Below are positions 1 to 5,198 of a DNA stretch of 5,373 bases, one piece after another. This DNA is from Succinatimonas hippei (GTDB taxonomy: Bacteria; Pseudomonadota; Gammaproteobacteria; Enterobacterales; Succinivibrionaceae): assembly GCA_004557545.1 (NCBI GenBank), contig SFGV01000091.1:1-5373 (forward strand), given 5' to 3'. Every line of letters starts with the position of its first letter. The stretch's first letter is position 1. The notes below the pieces were generated by a model, which was given only the letters and a program-made list of their open reading frames with translations, searched no databases and was not told the DNA's origin. Made by a program: the position numbers and the translations under genes.

Positions 1-108
1 ATATTCACTCCAAAATTAAGCCCCGATCTTCCCGCCATGGGTATCCATGTCATTGATGATCCTATGATAGAAAAGCTGTTATCTCAAGCAATACGCATTT
101 ACTCCTGA
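1..108 (+). CDS. C-terminal end of an unrecognised gene (5' part outside window)
   Basis: Frame 1 is open from the first base to a TGA at 106-108, giving 35 residues that look coding and end in MIEKLLSQAIRIYS. The stretch has a proline-containing start, a hydrophobic beta-like segment (GIHVID) and a final amphipathic helix, as at the end of a globular soluble protein. I do not recognise the family and assign no function. It runs towards the mgl operon, so the two are convergent and share the spacer at 109-421. No clear U-tract terminator follows its stop. It is too short for codon statistics, so it could be a chance open frame, though the composition argues for a real gene. Confidence 0.5.
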   Translation: MFTPKLSPDLPAMGIHVIDDPMIEKLLSQAIRIYS

Positions 109-421
109 GCGCAGAGCAAGCGAGACACTTATTTTGACTGCACATAATAAATATATAGTTGTCCTTGAACTGCGAACCAGATACATGAGCAGAACAAGAA
201 AGGGTTAAAAGATATCAAAGACTTCAATGGCATACGTAATGTGAATATTATTGATTTTCTGTTAGCTAACTGACTAACCTCATAGCTTTGTCCAAATGCC
301 GCCCCAAAGCCCCGAATATGCTTTTCTTAAATATTTAGGCTTTTCTTCATCCCCAAAATGCAACCGGCCTTCTGAGGAAGGCCGGTTATCAATTTATATT
401 TCCAAGGTTAAGTCTAATGGC
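109..421. other. Convergent intergenic spacer
   Basis: This AT-rich stretch lies between the stop of the left-edge gene and the mglC stop. Apart from the hairpin at 362-387 I see no gene. Small repeats are present: a 10-bp palindrome GTTAGCTAAC at 261-270, a 9-base direct repeat GCTTTTCTT at 320-328 and 339-347, and the palindrome TAAATATTTA at 328-337 between those copies. An open frame on the plus strand from 296 runs into the 3' end of mglC in antisense and looks like a shadow of it. Confidence 0.6.
362..387 (-). terminator. Probable terminator hairpin of the mgl operon
   Basis: A perfect 11-bp inverted repeat, AACCGGCCTTC paired with GAAGGCCGGTT around a 4-base loop, starts 34 nt past the mglC stop. 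On the minus strand the stem is followed by GCATTTT, a short and slightly displaced U-tract. On the plus strand it is followed by ATCAATTTATATTT, so it could also act weakly on the convergent left-edge gene. The GC-rich stem and its position make a terminator or 3'-end-stabilising hairpin the best reading. The weak U-tract lowers certainty about efficiency. Confidence 0.7.
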
Positions 422-1639
422 TTATACCTTCTTGCGATACTTACCCATATCGATGGCTACCGCGGTGGCGATGATCACTCCTTTGATAACCTGCTGCCAC
501 ATCGGCGAGACCGAGATGAACTGCAAGCCATACTGAATGATCGTGAACACGAAGACACCTGCGATGATGCCTGGTACAGTCGCGATACCACCCATGAGTG
601 AGACACCACCGACCACGCAGGCCGCGATGGCGTCAAGCTCGTAACCCATACCATACTGGTTTGTGGCGCCGGCGGTACGTGCGGCCTCAAGGACACCGGC
701 GATACCGTAAAGCGCGGCTGCCAGAATAAAGATGAGGAGGTTTGTCACATAAACATTAACACCCGCTACCACCGCTGCCTCACGGTTGCCGCCAATGGCG
801 TATACATTCTTGCCAAAGGTGGTCTTGTTGAGCACAAACCAGATAAACACGGTGATCACCGCGGCAATAGGGATCAGAACCGAGATCCCGGGGAAGGAAC
901 CAATCTGGAAAAGCTTGGTCTGACCTATGGCTGCGAAGTCCGGTCTTACACCGCCGATAGGCTGTGAATTGTTAGGCGGCAGGTCAAAATAGAGTGAGCA
1001 GGCGCCGTAAACTATAACCGAGGTAGCCAGAGTAGCGATGAATGGATGCATTTCATACTGCGCCACCAGGAAACCGTTTAGCGCGCCAAAGAGCATGCAC
1101 ACCAGAATGGCGATGATGATCGGCACGAAAACCGGAAGCTCGGGAAGCCCCGGGAAGAAGCGGTTGGCGTAGTCACTGGTCTGAAGCATCGAGGTTGAGA
1201 TGACCGCGGCAAGGCCGACAATACGGCCTGCTGACAGATCGCATCCTGCGATGATCAGGGTAAAGCAGATACCAAGCGCGATAATGAGCTTGGTCGACGA
1301 CTGGGTCATGATGTCAAGCACCACCCTAATCTGCATGAAACGCGGCTGCATCACGCAGATTATGAGCACCAGCACCACCATCGCGATGATGATCGCGTAG
1401 TTGGTTAAAAAGTTATTCCAGGCTTTTTTGCTAAGTTCCAGTGGCTGAGTCACTTTAGGCTTATAGGTCCTGTAGCCGTTTGCTATGGCTATCCAGGCTC
1501 CCACAAACATCATCAGGATCGGAAGATCATAAATTACCTTGATGTGGGCAAAATACAGCACCACTCCCAAAAGTCCTATACCTATTCCAAGGCCGGTCAG
1601 GCTCTTGCGGTATGAGCTTTGCGCAATCGCGATTGACAT
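422..1639 (-). CDS. mglC: Galactose/methyl-galactoside ABC transporter permease MglC
   Basis: Inner-membrane permease that, as a dimer, forms the sugar channel of the Mgl importer (BPD_transp_2 family, with RbsC and XylH). The frame is open upstream to 1714, but ATG at 1639 is the better start because AAGGAG lies 6-7 nt before it and the upstream stretch overlaps mglA. This gives 405 residues. Family landmarks, which align with E. coli MglC as I remember it, are TQSS (112-115), DLSAGR (134-139), the cytoplasmic coupling loop GKNVYAIGGNREAA (276-289) and ELDAIAACVVGGVS (334-347). The C-terminus is short and basic (YRKKV). E. coli MglC is about 336 residues, and alignment to it begins near residue 75. 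The first ~70 residues are an extension with two extra predicted membrane segments (about 14-31 and 36-53). The gene lies 10 nt after mglA and is last in the operon, followed by the hairpin at 362-387. Confidence 0.95.
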   Translation of the reverse strand: MSIAIAQSSYRKSLTGLGIGIGLLGVVLYFAHIKVIYDLPILMMFVGAWIAIANGYRTYKPKVTQPLELSKKAWNNFLTNYAIIIAMVVLVLIICVMQPRFMQIRVVLDIMTQSSTKLIIALGICFTLIIAGCDLSAGRIVGLAAVISTSMLQTSDYANRFFPGLPELPVFVPIIIAILVCMLFGALNGFLVAQYEMHPFIATLATSVIVYGACSLYFDLPPNNSQPIGGVRPDFAAIGQTKLFQIGSFPGISVLIPIAAVITVFIWFVLNKTTFGKNVYAIGGNREAAVVAGVNVYVTNLLIFILAAALYGIAGVLEAARTAGATNQYGMGYELDAIAACVVGGVSLMGGIATVPGIIAGVFVFTIIQYGLQFISVSPMWQQVIKGVIIATAVAIDMGKYRKKV

Positions 1640-1645
1640 GAAGAG

Positions 1646-1652
1646 CTCCTTA
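1646..1652 (-). promoter_or_regulatory. mglC ribosome-binding site overlapping the mglA stop codon
   Basis: The minus strand reads TAAGGAG here: TAA is the mglA stop and its last bases begin the AAGGAG Shine-Dalgarno of mglC, 6 nt before ATG at 1639. The arrangement decides the mglC start in favour of 1639 over the upstream ATG at 1714. It suggests translational coupling, in which a ribosome terminating on mglA restarts on mglC. Confidence 0.85.
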
Positions 1653-3158
1653 TTTTGTAAATGATGAGGCCAGGCGCATGATTTCAACCTGGTTGAAATT
1701 TGCTTTATCGACAAACCCGGTTACATGACCCTCGCACATGACCATGATCCTGTCTGACATTCCAAGCAGTTCGGGCATTTCAGATGAGATCATGATGATC
1801 GATTTGCCCTGGGCTATCTGATCGAGCATGAGCGTGTAGATCTCATACTTGGCTCCTACGTCAATGCCTCGCGTAGGCTCATCGAAGATCAGAATGTCTG
1901 AGTTGGTGAGAAGCCATCTGGCAATAAGCACCTTCTGCTGGTTTCCGCCCGAGAGATCCTTGATCGGAGTTGCCAGTCCCGGCATCTTGACGTTAAGCTC
2001 GCCACAGGCGTCTTTGGCTGAAGGCTCGCGTCTGCTGTCATCGAGAACTCCCATCCTGGCAAATGAATCCTGAGCGGCGATTACGGTGTTATCAAGAATA
2101 GACAGGATCCCGAATATACCGTTCTGACGGCGTTCCTCGGTCAAAAGCGCAAGCCCGTTGCGTTTGGCGTCGCGCACTGACTTTATGCTGATCTTTTTTC
2201 CATTCTTGTAAATCTCTCCGCTTTTAAGCGGTCTTAACCCGAAGATCGACTCGACAAGCTCGGTTCTCTGGGCGCCGACCAGTCCGCCGATGCCTAAGAT
2301 CTCGCCGCGGTGCAGCTCAAAATTCACATTCACAAAGGATCTGGGATCAGCTGAGGTGAAGTTTGAAACCTTAAGCACCACCTCATCAGAAGGCTTGGTG
2401 GTTTTCTCAGGAAAACGGTTTGTAAGATCGCGTCCTACCATATTCCTGATTATGAAGTCCTCATCTATATCCTTGGCCTGCCAGGTGCCGACATACTTGC
2501 CGTCACGCATGATGGTCACGTCATCGGATATGCGCAGGATCTCCTCCATCTTGTGGGAGATATAGATAATCGATCTGCCCTCATCACGCAGCTGATTGAT
2601 GATCTTGAACAGATACTCAACCTCATTTTCAGTAAGCGATGAGGTAGGCTCGTCCATGATGATGATCTTCGCGTCATAGGATATGGCGCGGGCAATCTCA
2701 ACTAACTGAAGCTTTGACGCGCTTACAGTTTTGGCGATTGCCAGCGGATCGACATCAAGCCCGATTTTTTTGAAAAGCTCCTCGGTATCACGGCGCATCT
2801 TCTCGTGATCGACAAAACCGAATTTCGTAGGGAAACGCCCTATCCAGACATTCTCCATGATCGGGCGGAAACGGATAGGATGCAGCTCCTGATGGATCAT
2901 GGAAATGCCCATAGCAAGGGCGGCTTTGGTGGACGGAATATCGGTAACTTTCTTACCATCAAATATGATCTCACCCTCATCTGGGTGGTAGAGCCCGAAA
3001 AGGCACTTCATTAAAGTGGACTTTCCTGCCCCGTTCTCGCCCATAAGGGCATGCACGGTTCCCGGCCGCACCTTGAGATTGGCGTGATCAAGCGCCAGTA
3101 CTCCCGGAAACCGCTTTACGATGTCATTCATCTCAAGGACGTATTTGGTATCTGCCAT
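1650..3158 (-). CDS. mglA: Galactose/methyl-galactoside ABC transporter ATP-binding protein MglA
   Basis: Fused double-ABC ATPase of 502 residues (E. coli 506) that powers Mgl sugar import from the cytoplasmic face of MglC. The first domain has Walker A GENGAGKST (40-48), Q-loop Q90, a degenerate signature VSASKLQ (145-151), Walker B IIIMDE (165-170) and H-loop His202. The second domain has a degenerate Walker A (GGLVGAQRTE, 291-300), the EERRQNG motif (341-347), a canonical signature LSGGNQQ (402-408), Walker B ILIFDE (422-427) and Ser459 where a switch histidine is expected. The asymmetry, with one consensus and one degenerate nucleotide site, is normal for the MglA/RbsA/XylG sugar family. 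The stretch after the Q-loop (ELHPIRFRPI) differs from E. coli MglA as I recall it. The start at 3158 is supported by GAGG 8 nt upstream. It follows mglB after an unusually long 291-nt gap and precedes mglC by 10 nt. Confidence 0.96.
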   Translation of the reverse strand: MADTKYVLEMNDIVKRFPGVLALDHANLKVRPGTVHALMGENGAGKSTLMKCLFGLYHPDEGEIIFDGKKVTDIPSTKAALAMGISMIHQELHPIRFRPIMENVWIGRFPTKFGFVDHEKMRRDTEELFKKIGLDVDPLAIAKTVSASKLQLVEIARAISYDAKIIIMDEPTSSLTENEVEYLFKIINQLRDEGRSIIYISHKMEEILRISDDVTIMRDGKYVGTWQAKDIDEDFIIRNMVGRDLTNRFPEKTTKPSDEVVLKVSNFTSADPRSFVNVNFELHRGEILGIGGLVGAQRTELVESIFGLRPLKSGEIYKNGKKISIKSVRDAKRNGLALLTEERRQNGIFGILSILDNTVIAAQDSFARMGVLDDSRREPSAKDACGELNVKMPGLATPIKDLSGGNQQKVLIARWLLTNSDILIFDEPTRGIDVGAKYEIYTLMLDQIAQGKSIIMISSEMPELLGMSDRIMVMCEGHVTGFVDKANFNQVEIMRLASSFTK

Positions 3159-3242
3159 GAGATATGCCTCGCTTTGAGCTACCCGGATTTTTCAAACCGC
3201 GGGTGGCCATGGTTAATCTTTAAATGTCATATCAGAACCTAT

Positions 3243-3294
3243 CAGGTAAACGTTTACAAAATCTGTCTGTTATTAGACGTAAAAATATTACCTG
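3243..3294 (-). repeat. Nested inverted repeats in the mglB-mglA gap
   Basis: CAGGTAA at 3243-3249 is the exact reverse complement of TTACCTG at 3288-3294. Within the 38-nt loop lies a second small stem, GTCT (3265-3268) with AGAC (3275-3278). The left arm is part of the operator-like palindrome at 3244-3259, so two mutually exclusive pairings are possible in RNA. The arms are short, so chance is a live explanation. Confidence 0.3.
3244..3259. promoter_or_regulatory. Putative internal LacI-family (GalR/GalS-type) operator
   Basis: The 12-bp core GTAAACGTTTAC at 3246-3257 is a perfect palindrome with the central CG typical of LacI-family operators. In the gene direction the 16-mer TTGTAAACGTTTACCT matches the operator upstream of mglB (GTGTAAGCGTTTACAT) at 13 of 16 positions. 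It matches the fixed bases of the GalR/GalS consensus GTGNAANCGNTTNCAC at 9 of 12. It is centred about 93 nt upstream of the mglA start. It could be an auxiliary operator for looping, a roadblock that lowers mglAC expression, or the control site of an internal promoter. The core also fits a CcpA cre box, but the other evidence points to a Gram-negative host. Confidence 0.5.
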
Positions 3295-3376
3295 TGGCTC
3301 CTGACCATCAAATTACAAGGTCTTTTTGAAAAGTCGCCAAAAATGCCTTGCTTTAAATGGGAATGACATTGGTTTC

Positions 3377-3391
3377 GGACCTGCCTGGTCC
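3377..3391 (-). other. Small stem-loop downstream of mglB
   Basis: GGACC (3377-3381) pairs with GGTCC (3387-3391) around a 5-base loop. It lies 3' of the larger mglB hairpin in the mglBAC transcript and has no U-tract. It may add to a structured 3' end for an mglB-only message. The 5-bp stem is weak evidence alone. Confidence 0.3.
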
Positions 3392-3413
3392 TGAGATAAG
3401 TTTCCTGAAACTG

Positions 3414-3436
3414 ACAGGGCAGCTCCGCTGCCCTGT
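3414..3436 (-). terminator. mglB 3' stem-loop (partial terminator or mRNA-stabilising hairpin)
   Basis: ACAGGGCAGC (3414-3423) and GCTGCCCTGT (3427-3436) form a perfect 10-bp, GC-rich stem with a 3-base loop, 13 nt after the mglB stop. On the minus strand the stem is followed by CAGTTTC, not a U-run, so full termination is unlikely. Blocking 3' exonuclease decay, so that mglB mRNA outlasts mglAC mRNA, fits well because the binding protein is needed in excess. On the plus strand the same stem is followed by GATTTTT and would look like an intrinsic terminator for antisense transcription. Confidence 0.6.
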
Positions 3437-3449
3437 GATTTTTCAGGCC

Positions 3450-4475
3450 TTACTTGGCAAACTGCTTGTAGTTCTCGGCAGTAACCTTGACGTAAGGGAT
3501 CCAGACATACTTGCCATCGGTGATCTTGTAGCCGACGCTCTTCTCGTCAACGGCCTCACCCTTGGCGGCGGCCACGGCGATACGCACGGCAGCGGTACCC
3601 TGGTTATGCGCGTCGTTTAATGAGGTGCCTAACATCTGACCCGCGGCGATTGCCTGAAGCGCAGGAGCGGTGGCGTCAACTCCGGTGACCGGGATGTATT
3701 TTTTGGGATCCTTGCCGGTATTGTAGCCCTCGGACTTCAGCGCCTCGATGGCGCCTAAGGCCATGTCGTCGTTGTTGCAGAGGACTGCCTCAATCGCGTC
3801 GATGCCCTTTGAGGTGATGAAGTTCTTCATCTTGTCATGACCCTGAACCTTATCCCAGTTGGCGTTGTCTGCTCCGATCTCCTCGATCTTCATGCCGGCA
3901 TCTTTCATTGCCTTGACGCAGTACTCAGAACGAAGGGTAGCGTCCTGATGTCCCTGCTCGCCCTTGATGAGGATGTACTGAATTACGCCATCGTGGTTCT
4001 TGTCAGCCTCAGGATGGGCCTTGAAGTATTCAACAATCAGCTCACCCGCGATAGTGCCGGATTCTTCAGCCTTGGCTCCTACATACCAGGCCTTGTCAAA
4101 GCCATCGAGGATCTTCTTGTCAGGCTCACGGTTTATAAAAATAATCGGGGTGTCAGCGCTCTTTGCCTTGCTGACAAGAGGACCAGCGGCGCTGCGGTCA
4201 ACCGGATTGATCACCAGAGCGTTAACTCCCTTGGTGATGAAGGTGTCTACCTGATCGTTCTGCATCGGCTGACGGTTCTGGGAGTCTACAAGCTCTATCT
4301 CAGCTCCCAGCTCCTTGGCTGCTGCCTGCATGTTATTACGCACGCCGGTCATGAAGGTATCGTCGAATTTATAAATGCAGGAACCAATCAGAACGTCATC
4401 GGCCTTCGCGCCCCCTGACATGGCAGAGGCAATAAGAAGCGCGGCCGCAATTGTAGTTACCTTAGACTTAAGCAT
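3450..4475 (-). CDS. mglB: Periplasmic D-galactose/D-glucose-binding protein MglB
   Basis: Periplasmic binding protein of 341 residues that delivers galactose, glucose or methyl-galactoside to MglAC; in enteric bacteria it also serves the Trg chemoreceptor. A Sec signal peptide covers residues 1-25 (basic start, hydrophobic core, cleavage after A-K-A) with no lipobox. Aligned to E. coli MglB from memory, the sugar-contact residues are kept: Asp39, Phe41, Asn115, His176, Asp178, Arg182, Trp207, Asn235, Asp267 and Asn287. The EF-hand-like calcium loop is also intact: Asp158, Asn160, Asp162, a backbone contact at 164, Gln166, and the distant Glu229. The preserved set supports galactose/glucose rather than ribose or xylose specificity. 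Three cysteines (33, 186, 233) lie near sugar-contact residues. The start at 4475 has GGAG 5 nt upstream. It is first in the operon, downstream of a GalR-type operator and followed by a strong hairpin. Confidence 0.96.
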   Translation of the reverse strand: MLKSKVTTIAAALLIASAMSGGAKADDVLIGSCIYKFDDTFMTGVRNNMQAAAKELGAEIELVDSQNRQPMQNDQVDTFITKGVNALVINPVDRSAAGPLVSKAKSADTPIIFINREPDKKILDGFDKAWYVGAKAEESGTIAGELIVEYFKAHPEADKNHDGVIQYILIKGEQGHQDATLRSEYCVKAMKDAGMKIEEIGADNANWDKVQGHDKMKNFITSKGIDAIEAVLCNNDDMALGAIEALKSEGYNTGKDPKKYIPVTGVDATAPALQAIAAGQMLGTSLNDAHNQGTAAVRIAVAAAKGEAVDEKSVGYKITDGKYVWIPYVKVTAENYKQFAK

Positions 4476-4525
4476 ATGTTCTCCAGCTTATTGTTGGTTG
4501 TTCAAGTGGCATTGATACAGATCAA

Positions 4526-4541
4526 ATGTAAACGCTTACAC
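4526..4541. promoter_or_regulatory. GalR/GalS-type operator upstream of mglB
   Basis: In the gene direction the 16-mer GTGTAAGCGTTTACAT matches 11 of the 12 fixed positions of the GalR/GalS consensus GTGNAANCGNTTNCAC. Its centre is about 58 nt before the mglB start. In enteric bacteria GalS and GalR repress mgl and galactose or fucose relieves this; the same control is inferred here. Other LacI-family members bind similar palindromes, so the exact repressor is not fixed by sequence. Confidence 0.75.
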
Positions 4542-4588
4542 AGAAACTTGTATAAAAGCCCGTTTTATTTGTTATTTTCCAGTTCGCT

Positions 4589-4594
4589 AGTATA
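4589..4594 (-). promoter_or_regulatory. Candidate -10 box of the mglB promoter
   Basis: TATACT on the minus strand matches 5 of 6 bases of the sigma-70 -10 consensus. The start of transcription would be near 4582, leaving a leader of about 107 nt that contains the operator. No good -35 lies 16-18 nt upstream, as is common at CRP-dependent promoters; the CRP-like site would be centred near -84. An alternative, TATACA at 4549-4554, would place the start beside the operator, which suits repression, but it also lacks a -35. Confidence 0.35.
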
Positions 4595-4655
4595 GATATC
4601 ACGAACATCTTTAATCTTAATTACTAAGTTACTGGATACAAGTTCACTATTTTGT

Positions 4656-4677
4656 AAATGTGATTTGTGTCATACAA
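4656..4677. promoter_or_regulatory. Putative cAMP-CRP binding site
   Basis: The core TGTGA-N6-TCATA at 4659-4674 matches the CRP consensus TGTGA-N6-TCACA at 9 of 10 positions and is preceded by AAA as in the extended consensus. It lies about 190 nt upstream of the mglB start. CRP activation of mgl is well established in E. coli, which supports the call. The distance to the best -10 (about 84 nt from the inferred start) is compatible with a class I arrangement only. Confidence 0.6.
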
Positions 4678-5198
4678 CCGCTAATAGCCCCAATGTGAGG
4701 TCTTTACTGATTATTTATAGATTGAAAAATAAGGATATTTTGAAAGAGTCTGCCTTTTATGTCAGGACTAAGCGCACATTCTTAATTGAATATATTTATT
4801 ATTTGATAAATGAACTATTTATATTTAAAGTACAAATTTAAAATAACTTAAATTTATACAATATACTGGATCTTAATAGCTTTTTTGACTATTTTTGATA
4901 TAGTTCACATGTTAAATAATTTTTATATAGCCAGATGGACGTTTATTGATAATTATCTGAAGGAGCCCACGCGAATATTCATCGAACGGCAAGATTAAAA
5001 AACGGTTCAGTTATTCAGGTGAGAAAAATCCCTATATCTTATCTAAGCTTCGAAAATATCAGAATTTTAATAAAAATGCGCATCCAATGGCTCTGCATAA
5101 GCAGTTGGACTGACTATGTATATAAGTAAGCATCCTGCCAGTGCCAGATTAAATGGTATTCAGCCCACAGCGAATAGCTGTTCTATATATTTATCGCG

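Larger units (their letters stand above)
3159..3449. other. Long mglB-mglA intergenic region with structured elements
   Basis: This 291-nt gap separates two genes whose products act in one complex. It holds a stem-loop just after mglB (3414-3436), a smaller one (3377-3391), a short AGTTT/AAACT inverted repeat (3399-3412), a long-range 7-bp inverted repeat (3243-3249 with 3288-3294), and a LacI-type palindrome (3244-3259). No convincing small ORF is present on the minus strand; the longest is about 25 codons and has no Shine-Dalgarno. No strong internal promoter is obvious. A weak pair, TTGATG and TAATAT 15 nt apart, lies upstream of the palindrome on the minus strand. Confidence 0.7.
4476..5198. 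other. AT-rich upstream region of the mgl operon, no gene seen
   Basis: About 720 nt without a convincing reading frame on either strand. The part nearest mglB holds the operator, candidate -10 and CRP-like site. From about 4680 the DNA is very AT-rich, with only small palindromes such as GATAATTATC (4948-4957) and GAATATTC (4973-4980), and a hairpin ACAGC/GCTGT (5167-5181). A TTGACT (4885-4890) and a TATAGT (4899-4904) lie close together on the plus strand but are too near each other to form one promoter. An AAGGAG at 4960-4965 has no start codon at a useful distance. Confidence 0.6.

Noticed and set aside
296..601. Plus-strand 101-codon frame overlapping the mglC 3' end
   Set aside because: It crosses the terminator hairpin, reads antisense through mglC and shows no family features or ribosome-binding site.
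1640..1714. Upstream ATG at 1714 as the mglC start (430 residues)
   Set aside because: It would overlap the end of mglA by about 65 nt, while the ATG at 1639 has a strong, well-placed AAGGAG.
2260..2300. Degenerate Walker A and missing switch histidine in the second MglA domain as signs of inactivation
   Set aside because: This asymmetry is usual in MglA/RbsA/XylG sugar ATPases, and the first domain keeps a full Walker A, Walker B and H-loop.
3133..3210. 25-codon minus-strand ORF overlapping the mglA start
   Set aside because: It has no Shine-Dalgarno and a low-information sequence, while mglA has its own site (GAGG) at good spacing.
3837..4418. A 193-codon open frame on the plus strand inside mglB
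   Set aside because: It is exactly antisense to the well-supported mglB, has no recognisable motif, and is explained by the codon pattern of mglB.
4885..4904. Plus-strand promoter from TTGACT and TATAGT
   Set aside because: The two boxes are only 8 nt apart, so they cannot serve as -35 and -10 of one promoter, and no gene follows on the plus strand.
4960..4990. AAGGAG as the ribosome-binding site of a small plus-strand gene
   Set aside because: No ATG, GTG or TTG follows at a usable distance, and the frame after it closes at a nearby TAA.
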